A stretch of 64,000 bases of DNA, taken from positions 43,275,744-43,339,743 of the forward strand of contig OW804096.1 of assembly GCA_942159475.1 (NCBI GenBank), in the 5' to 3' direction. How positions within the stretch are numbered: the stretch's first letter is position 1; each line of letters starts with the position of its first letter. This document shows, one piece after another, positions 35,863 to 45,349 of this stretch. The position numbers and the translations under genes were made by a program. The DNA is from Sthenelais limicola. Lineage: Eukaryota; Annelida; Polychaeta; Phyllodocida; Sigalionidae. The notes beneath the pieces were generated by a model. It had not been told where the DNA came from and did not search any database. It was given only the letters and a program-made list of their open reading frames with translations.

Positions 35863-37400
35863 AGCTATAATGTCGTCCTGCACGATGAATTAAGTTACGA
35901 ATGTGATGCAGTTATGATGGTTGGAATATACTTCTAGTACTAGGCATGGACTATACAATAAGTTGCCTGGCACCAACTCATCGGACACTGGGTATATTTG
36001 TAAATTGCAATTGCATTATAACCCGTTCAGACTTTCCAAGGTATGTTCCTGTAAGTTGTAAATATTTGTTTCCACATAAAATCCATCCTTAAATGTTTCA
36101 CTTGTGCCGCATTTTTAAAATTTATTGCTGAGGGCATTTTTTTGTATGATAATTTACCAGGCCATTTAGTTCAGCTCCGTAGCGAGCCTTCTGTTAATTC
36201 CTGGGGTAGTATGCTATGATATTGTAAATGTAAGTAATGGACTGGGCTGATTCTATGGGAACTTTAGTAAATACTGAGCTGATAAACATCCTCCATGTGC
36301 TCCCTTTTGAGGTGTGCACATTCATGTGCCAATAAGCTTCTGCCCACGTCAATGGAGGCCTCAGGGCACATCGTACACGGCCCACCCTCCAACTACAGGA
36401 GCATCTCCCTTTTAAGAGGCCGGCCTTTAAGACACGTTTTTATGCGGTTATATACCAGAATTGTATTATCAAAAATTGTTTTATATGTACACGCTTATTT
36501 ATTCATTGAAGGAAGCGGGCTAAAAGTTGTTCTTCGAAACGGAATTCTTGTGATGTTGAACTTTGAAAATACTGTATTTGTTGTTTCCCATAGTCGTACA
36601 TTCTTACGCAGAATTATAATTTATGTTATGAGAATTAATATAAATTTTGTGATAGAGATAAATGGACAAGAAAATATTATGCGGTTTAATGGTTTAATCT
36701 TGAATTAAGCAAACGAATGCATCCTTAGGTACCCGAATCTGAAAAGGTCACGTTATAGTAAATTAAACCACAACCAGTGTTTTACTTATACTTCGGAATT
36801 ACCGAGATACAGTCCTTCTATGGCCCTACCTTATTTGAGTATAATTTAAGGTCTTTCAAATCATACCAACATTACCAAGAAAAATTATATATTTATGTGG
36901 CACAATTTGAGTGCAGCATTTCTGAAATGGTCGTTCAAAAATAAGTCATTGATTATATTCGAGATTCTTTTTTTTATATATATATTTCTTGTCCAACCAT
37001 CTGGGTTCATATACATTCACAATTGAATATTTAGAATGATTGGTATAAATAAAACATATTATTATCATATATAATGTAACTTGCATTCCTTTGAAAATAT
37101 TGAATATGTTTGAACATACGAAACCATTCGGACTTGTTGAAGGTAAAAGGGTTCGTGCAATGAAGAATAATGTTATCTGAATTGTAGATATATATATATA
37201 TATATTATACATACATGTTTTTGAATTTATGTAAATTTTGAAAAATAGCTTCCCTGTGAATTTGATCTAGATCTGTATATTTATGTAATTATGAAACTCC
37301 TTGCAGTACATTCCTCCTGATGAATGAGCGCATGGCTACGCGACTTAAGTGATTTCTAATAGTTGCCTTAGATATGCCAATATTCCGTCTCGTCTTGCTT
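35863..37400. other. SNX13 3' UTR and flank, no further gene
   Basis: AT-rich 3' sequence after the SNX13 stop, with several AATAAA/ATTAAA-like words and none clearly preferred. The small frame 36295-36708 has no recognisable domain. A TA repeat lies at 37187-37205. Confidence 0.45.
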
Positions 37401-37696
37401 TAATTTTAGATTAAACGAACAATGTACTAACCTTGTGAAGTTTAATCCTGATTATAAGAAGATATCTAACGCTGGTAGTAGTTCAAGTGAGATCCGAAGC
37501 GCATGCGTCGACACAGTTTTAAATAAGGGAACATTTATTTTATGCTAACACGATAAAATAAAAACCCAAAAATAAGAGATATCTAACGCCGGGTGGGCCC
37601 GGGTGGGCACTTGAACTACTACCAGCGTTAGATATCTTCTTATAATCAGGATTAAACTTCACAAGGTTAGTACATTGTTCGTTTAATCTAAAATTA
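37401..37696. repeat. Perfect 89-bp inverted repeat with DIRS-end-like core
   Basis: Arms 37401-37489 and 37608-37696 are exact reverse complements, separated by 118 bp. The inner part of each arm (AGATATCTAACGCTGGTAGT, then AGTTCAAGTG) resembles the terminal repeat of the neighbouring DIRS element, and the spacer continues GAGATCCGAAGCGCATGCGT, matching just inside that element's other end. The outer part (TAATTTTAGATTAAACGAAC and onward) is not part of the neighbouring element. So a small DIRS-related non-autonomous element seems to sit between inverted copies of about 60 bp of flank. The right arm ends right where the full DIRS element begins. Confidence 0.85.
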
Positions 37697-37797
37697 TAAT
37701 ACAGCTATCTACCGCTAGGTAGTAGCACATGTGAGAATTTTAAATAACTCAACACAACAAAAATAACGATAAATCGAAACAACAGATCAACGATTTA

Positions 37798-39006
37798 TTA
37801 ACTTCTCTTAAACCTTGACAGAGAATTCCTGGGAGTAATCACAGAAGAGGAAGGCCTGGGCTTCCTAGATACATTCTGTGCAAGAAGTGCGTTGTCATGA
37901 ACAGACTCTTTACAAATAGGCTTCTGGTAGAAAGCGCGAAAAGTGTTTTCACTCTTCCATGCCGCCTTCTTGAGAATTTCATTTACAGATACCGAAAGTG
38001 AGGCCAACTTCGAGGTGCTAGCGCCTCTTACAGAATGGGCCCCGAACACCTTAGTATTAATACCTGCCAGATGTAGCGTATCACGAATCCATCTGCCAAT
38101 CGTTTGAGATCCAACCGCATTGTACGGAGGTCTCACACTTACAAAAAGATTCTTCGTTTCACCACGCAATTCTTTAGAATATTCTAAATAATCAGCTAAC
38201 ACTTTTACTACACAGACTCTTGGGTCCGGAAGAAAAGATTCAAACGAAAGCATACCCAGTGCTTCGCCAACCCTAGAGTGTTTCTGCAACTCCGAAAACA
38301 AGATACGGCAAAAGTTCTTTGAAAAAACAACGTCTTCTAGCTTAAGACCAGCTAAGGTCTGACACCTCTGACTCGAAATCAGACTAAGAAGAGTAACCGT
38401 TTTCATAGTTAGGTTTTTGAAAGTTAGTTTCTTATGAGGAAAAAATTCCCTCAAGTAATCCAACAAGACATCTGGGTCCCAAAATTCACAGTATCTGGTT
38501 TTCGGAGGCCTTAGGTTATAAAAACCCGTTACCACTCTACGCGTAATAATGTGCTTACCGAAAGAGTTCCCTTCTATGTCACTCATCAAGGAAGACAAGG
38601 AACACCTCATTGAATTCAACGAAGAGTAAGAATACCCTTGTCTATACATCAAACTCAAAAAACGTAACCCCATCATTAGATTTGGTTTTAAAGGGTCGAG
38701 GTCATGTAACACGCAGAACATTCTCCATTTCCTATGAAAAACATCGTACGATTTTTGCGTGTTAGGCCTCCAAGAGGCCCTATAGAAGGGAACTACCTCG
38801 GGGGGAAGATTTAAAGACAAGATTTTCTGCTCTAAAAGAGGAAGATTCTTAACGGAGTGCTTAGCAGCTGATGTAATTGCCCCTCTCGATTGGCCAACAA
38901 GTTTGACTTCAGTTTTGGTATAAGCAACATATCTCTTGCGTGTCTCTGCACTTTGGGGTACCAATACCTCCCCTTCCAGTCCGGAGTCACGAGAACTGCT
39001 TTGCAA
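37798..39006 (-). CDS. DIRS tyrosine recombinase
   Basis: 402 residues. A SAM-like N-terminal core-binding region (about 60-190; WRPNTQKSYDVFHRKW) is followed by a catalytic domain with the tyrosine-recombinase residues in order: Arg in SSQRCQTLAGL (R214), HxxR in GAHSVRGAS (H324, R327), Trp in KKAAWKSENTF (W350) and the nucleophile Tyr in FRAFYQKP (Y360). This replaces the integrase of LTR elements and would insert circular DNA copies. It overlaps the RT frame by 175 bp, as is usual in DIRS elements. All catalytic residues are present, so the copy may be functional. Confidence 0.92.
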   Translation of the reverse strand: MQSSSRDSGLEGEVLVPQSAETRKRYVAYTKTEVKLVGQSRGAITSAAKHSVKNLPLLEQKILSLNLPPEVVPFYRASWRPNTQKSYDVFHRKWRMFCVLHDLDPLKPNLMMGLRFLSLMYRQGYSYSSLNSMRCSLSSLMSDIEGNSFGKHIITRRVVTGFYNLRPPKTRYCEFWDPDVLLDYLREFFPHKKLTFKNLTMKTVTLLSLISSQRCQTLAGLKLEDVVFSKNFCRILFSELQKHSRVGEALGMLSFESFLPDPRVCVVKVLADYLEYSKELRGETKNLFVSVRPPYNAVGSQTIGRWIRDTLHLAGINTKVFGAHSVRGASTSKLASLSVSVNEILKKAAWKSENTFRAFYQKPICKESVHDNALLAQNVSRKPRPSSSVITPRNSLSRFKRS

Positions 39007-40727
39007 CGTGCTTGTATTATCCGGCGATATACTCTCCCAATCAGGCTAAAAGGTGGAAAGATATAACAAAAGTCAAATTTCGACCAGTTCAGAGAAAAGG
39101 CGTCTACAAAAGAGCACCACGGGTCTGGGAACCAGGCACAATAAGAATCAACTTTATGATTGATTCTAGATGCAAACAAATCAATGTCGGGAGAGCCCCA
39201 TTTTTCAACAATCAGTTGGAAAATATCAGGAGATAATTCCCACTCAGTATCGTCAGTGAAAAACCTGCTACCTAGATCTGCTTCAATATTCTCAACACCC
39301 GCTATATGTGAAGCATATAACCGAATGTTTCTGGACTCAGCCCAGGACCAAATCTGCTTCACCTCATTATTGCACGCACGCGACTGAGTGCCACCCATCT
39401 TATTGATGTAAGCAACTGCTGTCGTATTGTCCGAACGAATAACAAGGAAAACATCACATAAGTCCGCAGCTTGAGACCAAAGACCTAATTTGATCGCTCT
39501 GATTTCTAACACATTAATGTGTAAGCTACGTTCCTCTAAGGACCAAGCGCCTCTAGCATGGAGATTCCCCCATACGAAAGACCACCCTTCTAAAGAAGCG
39601 TCACAGAAAATCTCAACAGATGGGCACGTGAAATCCCTTTCCTTACTTGCGCAGGGCAGATTTCTTACCCACCATTTGAGATCATCAATGGAACTCTTAG
39701 TCAAATACATGAAGCTGTCCCAGTCACCATGATTAGCTTCCAAGGCCAAAATTTTGTCCATCTCGATATTCTTCAGATAAAGAGGACCGTATTGAACACC
39801 TTTGCATAAGTCATTAAGTACCCCTACTAATGAAGCAATGCTCCGAATGGTAAACCTACCCTTAGACTTACTGATGGTGGAAGATAACCAACCAACTGTT
39901 TTCTGTACCTTATCGGCGGGGGGTGACACCCTCAGTAGATGAGTGTCAATGTCAAACCCTAGAAATTTCAATTTCGTCACCGGGTCAAACGCTGATTTCT
40001 CATGGTTAATGCAATAACCTAACCTCCAAAGAATAGATTTCAGATTCTCCACTTGAAACACACACTCAGCTTGGGTAGGAGCGGTGATAAAGCAATCATC
40101 GATATAACTGAAACCTAGACCTCCTACTTCTCTAAATTCAGAGAAGACAACACGCATGAGTTTCGTGAAAATATAAGGGGCAGAGCATAAGCCGAAAGGC
40201 ATACACTGGTATTGATAAACCTTATCATTCCACACAAAATTCAGAAAACGTTTAGTGAAATCGCTTAGAGGAATATGGAAATAAGCATCTTTTAAATCAA
40301 TAGAAGCCATAAACCAATCCCTGTCAATAAGCTCTAACGCTGCTTGTAAATGATCCATTTTGAAATGAACATGTCGAATGAAATTGTTTACCTTTGTAAG
40401 ATCAATAATTAGCCTAATTTTGCCACCTGGTTTAGGCCTAGCAAACACATTGGAAACATACAACTCTTTTGAGTAAGGGACTTCCCTTACCACATCAAGA
40501 TTAATCAATTTCTCAATTTCAACCTGCATTTTCAAAGCAACATCACCACTGATTTTATACTGAGATGGGAGAAATCCCTGATATGGAACAGACATAAAAT
40601 TCAGTTCAATGCCATTTACATATTCAAGAATATTCCAATCAGAAGAAATTTCACGCCAATTAGATTGATAGTATTTCAGTTTACCAGGGAGAAAAACATC
40701 ATCACCTTTAGTTACCTCTGACGTCAC
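38832..40727 (-). CDS. DIRS reverse transcriptase / RNase H / Dam-like domain protein
   Basis: 631 residues. RT palm: ASIDLKDAYFHIPL (D144), QCMPFGLCSAPYIF, and YIDD at 208-211. RNase H: FCDASLEGW (D376), NVLEIRAIKLGL (E408), IRSDNTTAV (D433) and GVENIEADLGSR (D484). C-terminal region: DIDLFAS (514-520) and FPPFSLIGRVYRR (557-569), the pattern read in DIRS elements as a phage-Dam-like adenine methyltransferase with its (D/N)PP(Y/F) motif changed to FPPF. The frame as listed opens with GTG, four bases inside the ORF1 stop, so translation probably depends on frameshift, re-initiation or a fused mRNA. Its end overlaps the recombinase ORF by 175 bp in another frame. Confidence 0.9.
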   Translation of the reverse strand: MTSEVTKGDDVFLPGKLKYYQSNWREISSDWNILEYVNGIELNFMSVPYQGFLPSQYKISGDVALKMQVEIEKLINLDVVREVPYSKELYVSNVFARPKPGGKIRLIIDLTKVNNFIRHVHFKMDHLQAALELIDRDWFMASIDLKDAYFHIPLSDFTKRFLNFVWNDKVYQYQCMPFGLCSAPYIFTKLMRVVFSEFREVGGLGFSYIDDCFITAPTQAECVFQVENLKSILWRLGYCINHEKSAFDPVTKLKFLGFDIDTHLLRVSPPADKVQKTVGWLSSTISKSKGRFTIRSIASLVGVLNDLCKGVQYGPLYLKNIEMDKILALEANHGDWDSFMYLTKSSIDDLKWWVRNLPCASKERDFTCPSVEIFCDASLEGWSFVWGNLHARGAWSLEERSLHINVLEIRAIKLGLWSQAADLCDVFLVIRSDNTTAVAYINKMGGTQSRACNNEVKQIWSWAESRNIRLYASHIAGVENIEADLGSRFFTDDTEWELSPDIFQLIVEKWGSPDIDLFASRINHKVDSYCAWFPDPWCSFVDAFSLNWSKFDFCYIFPPFSLIGRVYRRIIQARCKAVLVTPDWKGRYWYPKVQRHARDMLLIPKLKSNLLANREGQLHQLLSTPLRIFLF

Positions 40728-41947
40728 TTCTTGGTTTTCTCCTGAGAGCCCCGACGAAAATCCTCATTGTCGTCGTACTTCTGGCGATTGTAGCCCTTAC
40801 TATTGTTGTAAGAACCACCGCGACCACGCCCCTTTCCTTTGGCCGGAGCGTTAGTGGAAGCACCTTTGCCTCTGCCACGACCCTTCGGGGTCGAAGTACC
40901 TTCCTTCGATTTCTCGGTGGAAATCTTCTGCTTGAGCTTGAACGCCGCGTCCAGCTGTTTCAAGTCGTCTTCGATTTTCTCTCCCAGAAGAAGTTTAGGA
41001 GTCGAAGGGAAAGACACCGTGTCTGAACAGTATGCCTGGTACTTGGCTGGGAAGTGCTTTTTGAGGTCAAGCCTTCTCCTCTTGGTAATCTCCTCCATAT
41101 TGAAGAAAGCCCCAAGTTCAAGGGCATCAAGAACAGAGGTCATACAATTTGCCACGAAATTCTTCTCTTTGAGCAAAGCGCTACCGGCAAGTTGTACCTT
41201 AGCTTCTTCCATCAAATCTGCCACACGCACAAGAGCCACCATCATATGAATGAAAACCTGTTGGTGTTTCTGGTGAGTTTTCTCTTTGGTGCGTAGACCC
41301 TGGGGAAGTCCATCCCACACTATCTTGGGAATAGTAGGCACACGCAAATTATCTAAATTGCTTGGCCTTCTGTACTTCTCCTGGATATCTTTCACCCTGG
41401 CCCAAGGAGGAGCATCAGCCATGATGGTTTCGATAATCAGCTTGATATTCTCAGATTCTACCGGCACCCCAACCGTCTCGTCACTGGTCACGAGGACGGC
41501 CCTAGCAGCACAGACATCCACATCAACTGGGGCCACATTGTCGTTTTTCTCAGTAACAACCTCAACCTGAGCCTCCTCAATCACGACCTGAGAAACATCC
41601 TCAGGAGCATCCTCAAACCATTCTGCGTTTTGACCCATAGACAGATAATCATCTTCATCGTTACTAATGTCATGGATAGGTCTACGAGGACAAGGAGTCT
41701 TCCTGGGCAATTCTTGAAGCTTAGCCTGCTTCTCCTTCAGAACCACAATATCATCTTTGATAGACTTGAAATCCTTAATAAGGGTAGCAAGCAATTTGTC
41801 AGTCGTAGTCGAAGGCCCAGCACCTGACGTACCCGGTGTAGGTGCACCGGCGTCAGGAACACCACTTGTAGCACTGGTGTTATCGTTTTCGGACATAATG
41901 ACCTGCAACATACAAAAAACACACATTAGTAACCATACTAGCTCCAA
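40724..41947 (-). CDS. DIRS ORF1, GAG-like protein
   Basis: A frame of up to 407 residues, the first ORF of the DIRS element. The true start is probably the internal ATG at 41896 (MSENDNTSATSGVPD), because a pyrimidine-rich acceptor-like sequence (ttttttgtatgttgcag) ends just upstream. It has a Ser/Thr/Pro/Gly-rich N-terminus, a predicted coiled stretch (KSIKDDIVVLKEKQAKLQEL), an acidic middle and a Gly/Arg/Lys-rich C-terminus (GRGRGKG, GRGRGGS) likely to bind nucleic acid. No zinc knuckle. Its stop overlaps the start of the RT frame by four bases. Identified by position and composition rather than by a named domain. Confidence 0.75.
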   Translation of the reverse strand: MELVWLLMCVFCMLQVIMSENDNTSATSGVPDAGAPTPGTSGAGPSTTTDKLLATLIKDFKSIKDDIVVLKEKQAKLQELPRKTPCPRRPIHDISNDEDDYLSMGQNAEWFEDAPEDVSQVVIEEAQVEVVTEKNDNVAPVDVDVCAARAVLVTSDETVGVPVESENIKLIIETIMADAPPWARVKDIQEKYRRPSNLDNLRVPTIPKIVWDGLPQGLRTKEKTHQKHQQVFIHMMVALVRVADLMEEAKVQLAGSALLKEKNFVANCMTSVLDALELGAFFNMEEITKRRRLDLKKHFPAKYQAYCSDTVSFPSTPKLLLGEKIEDDLKQLDAAFKLKQKISTEKSKEGTSTPKGRGRGKGASTNAPAKGKGRGRGGSYNNSKGYNRQKYDDNEDFRRGSQEKTKK

Positions 41948-42290
41948 TACAACACACCATAAAGGCGAAATGAAAGGAAAGCCAAGTAAAAAGTCAGTCC
42001 GAGTTCTCGGTCAGGTTCGACTCACAATGTTTCATAAGAAACGAGAAGAAACCAAACATTAAAGCAATTCCAGCACGAGAACCTTCCACACCTTTCAAAG
42101 GATGGGTAACATACATAACAGTACAATTTTCAAACTTCCTTACCTGTTTGGAACCCAAACAGCAAAAAGTAGAATTCAAAGGCACCGCTCAAAAGTACGT
42201 CCGTCGTCGACGATTCACGGCTTAAATGTGCCGACGCATGCGCTTCGGATCTCACATGTGCTACTACCTAGCGGTAGATAGCTGTATTAT

Positions 42291-45200
42291 AATCGGACAA
42301 ATTAACTTTGTTAACATGTACCTCGGGATATTGACTTGAGTCTTTGTGCCTCATGTGAAAAAGACATTAAATTATTTAGTTCACCATGACTTCTTGATCT
42401 TATATATCAGTGTGGTTTCCTTGCTCAGTTCCGCCTTCTCTCTTCTGATCTAGCTCCGAACACTCAAAAACACAGAGGGAAATAACAAACAACATGTGTA
42501 TTGCGTACATTTTTTCTTTACTTTTTCAGTGATGTCATTTTCACAATATGTATATACAGTTAGATAGATACAGAAACTTAAGACATTAGTCCTCGCCATA
42601 ATCAACCTTGCTGGAAATTGAACGATGAATATTTGAACTTATATATGTTTGATAATAGCAGCTATACACAGCATTCCATCTTACAATCTTCTTAATACGA
42701 ATCAACTTACTTTGGGAGTTATGTTTAATTCCTGACACCGGCACTATTTTAATTGTAAAAGAAGAATGGCATTGACAACGTTGGCACTATTGCGAGGCTT
42801 ACTTTACCAGAAATTCAGAAACTTGCGACAAGGATTGTCTGGATTATTTGTATAAAAATCACAAGACTTCAAGTATGAACCATAGCACCAGGCATAGCCC
42901 ATTATTAGCCAAATGAAAACAGGCAGTTGTCGGGCCAGAATACCCGATTCGAAGATTATTCGAAAAATCTGAAGCGCAAGATTTAATTATGCAATGATTG
43001 TTCAACAATTTACACTGAAAAAGGAATTGTCAATATACATGAAGATATTGGTATGAGAGTGCAAGGTTAAATTTTCACATGTAAAAGCGTCTAAATTATT
43101 CTTAGGATACCCACCAAAGTGTTCGTTGTTACATGCAAGAATATGTAGTTGTTATGAATAACATTAGTAACTACCACCAATCTATAGTAGTTATTTCAGT
43201 ATTGACAAATGATTGTTAAGGTTATCGTACCGATAATATAGTAGTCTTCGACCTCACAGTTATCACGACGGATGGACCCACCAAGTCAGGTTCATAGCAT
43301 AAATAAATGACTTATTCAAAAAAAATATTTCGCATAGAAATTTGTTGGAAACTATCCCCTTTACCAGCACATATGAATTTGCAGAAATCGCCTGCAACGG
43401 GGATCAACTAGAACATTTGAATTAATTTTATTGCTATAACTCTAAGGTAACGTTAACATCCCTGACAAATGAAAGCCATTATGCCTATTTCTGGATGGAC
43501 TTGTAATAAATGGATATATCATTAACCAGTCCTAACAAATATAACTGTAATCTTGTCCTATAACATACATCACTAAAGTATTAGTTTTACGATGGTAAAT
43601 GTAAAGCGTTTCTAAGATCCCTTAGCGGGTTGGCAAGCCCAAATCTCTGCAGTAATCTCATACTGTTTTAAAAAGTACAACTGACAATAATTTTATTGAT
43701 AGAAATGACTATTTTCTAAGTCAAAACTATTAGCACGCCAGTTCCTGAGATCAAGGAGAAACGTAACGTATCAGGAATGTTCGGCGACAAGAATAAATGT
43801 ATCAGAAATGTGGTCATAAATATAGTAGCAGAGGTCATTCTTCTTCAACGGATTGTCTACCATCAGATATAACAAAAGTTGCCACTACATTTGAAGAACA
43901 TCGCATTATCCAGCCTTCTAAGGTAACAAACATAAAAGGTTATGTATTCAAGGCATGCAATGTACATAATTTAAATATAATTATTTAATACAATTCTGTT
44001 GTTGTCAGTCATATTTTATGATTATCACCTTGACTTCTTGACACAGACACCCACCCACTATTGCCACTGCAAGTCATAACAAACATCCACGAAAGTATAT
44101 ACAGAACAGAATACAGTACCCCTGACTATTGCTGCACCAACATCGTTATAAAATGCGGACATAGACAAAGTAATTTCTTTTCCGTTGGTAATAAATTTCG
44201 ACTCGATAGGACAGAATATAAGATATGTATAATTTTGTCCAATTTTGAATGGTAGAAAACCTTCAAGTGTTTATTTGATATTTACATCGAAAGGCGAGAT
44301 CAGCATCAAAGGCACATTAAATTTACACTTGTAAGCATCTAATTATGAGCTTTCCAACGAGGCCAAGATACCAGTACACTAAATTCATATTGCCAACTTT
44401 TTGCATATTGTTTCGGTGTCCAGACTTAACAGTCATCGACTGTCAGTGCAAAAAAATTACAAAATTTGGAGTTCAAATTACACTTTGGGGCATACTGTAC
44501 ACGAGAACAGTATATTAAAGCCAAGGGTTGAAAACAATTATTGCCAGTTTGTAATTATAGGAAATGTATTTTTAATAAACCCATCATGCATTCTATTACT
44601 GTTAGTCATCAAAACCGTGCAACGATTCTGAGTATGCTGCTCTCCCAGTAAATACTGGCATATATCGATCATTGAAAATGATTACCTAACAGGTTTTCCA
44701 CTCTCCGTCCCTTAGCTTTTCTTGGAAATATAGCTTGGGCACAATAGAGTTTTCCAAAGAGAGTTGTACCACAGAGCATGCTTGGAGGACGTTTGTGTAG
44801 AAATGCTGGCATTGAGTCTTGAATAGTGTTCACCTTAAATGCGATGATTGTGACAAGCATATATACTTATTACATGATAAAGCAGAATTTGCTTCGCTTT
44901 GTGTTTACAAACTATCTACAGTGTGCTTTTGTGTTCACAGCTTCATTGTATGCATTGCTTATTATCAAAAGAGAAACATTACAAAGACACTAACACTTCC
45001 ACTCATTTACAGAAACCATCCAATCAGCTACCTACGCATTCATTGATAGCACAACACTGTTGCGATAGACTTAGCTCACTTTCGACGTTTTGAAATGCCT
45101 CGTACGAATAGCTACCTAAAGCGTCCATAAAATATACAGTAATATCCAATATTTCCTCATCTAAAAATAATAATTCTAAGAACACGTTCTCCGCTAATTT

Positions 45201-45349
45201 TGACAGCGCCAAATTGTTGCTAGGACATTGCTTGAAGAAGCCTGGCTTGGCCCACCAGTACACACACACATATATATATACGTATCCACAGTGCAAAAAA
45301 CGCAGACAAGAGAGTATCACATGAATAATTAACCATACATTGCAGTGAC
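42291..45349. other. Gap between DIRS element and RhoGAP gene, no gene recognised
   Basis: AT-rich. The right part is expected to be 3' UTR of the minus-strand RhoGAP gene. Several short plus-strand frames (43797-43988, 44061-44255, 44401-44631) have no domain, no good splice context and unremarkable composition. No tRNA or other RNA gene noticed. Confidence 0.4.

Larger units (their letters stand above)
37697..42290 (-). mobile_element. DIRS-group tyrosine-recombinase retrotransposon, apparently full length
   Basis: Inverted terminal repeats of about 44 bp carry ATACAGCTATCTACCGCTAG followed by GTAGTAGCACATGTGAGA. They lie at about 37697-37738 and, in reverse, 42250-42290. Between them, on the minus strand, are a GAG-like ORF, an RT/RNase H/methyltransferase-like ORF and a tyrosine recombinase ORF, all open. 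DIRS elements copy through RNA, form circular DNA and integrate by recombinase, so they leave no target duplication; none is seen. The palindromic word TTATAAT flanks both ends and may be the crossover site. The element lies between SNX13 and the RhoGAP gene and interrupts neither. Intact frames suggest recent activity. Confidence 0.9.

Noticed and set aside
38940..41827. Plus-strand ORFs across the DIRS element
   Set aside because: Antisense shadows of the three minus-strand ORFs; no domains.
43797..44631. Cluster of small plus-strand ORFs
   Set aside because: No conserved motif or splice continuity, composition like the flank.
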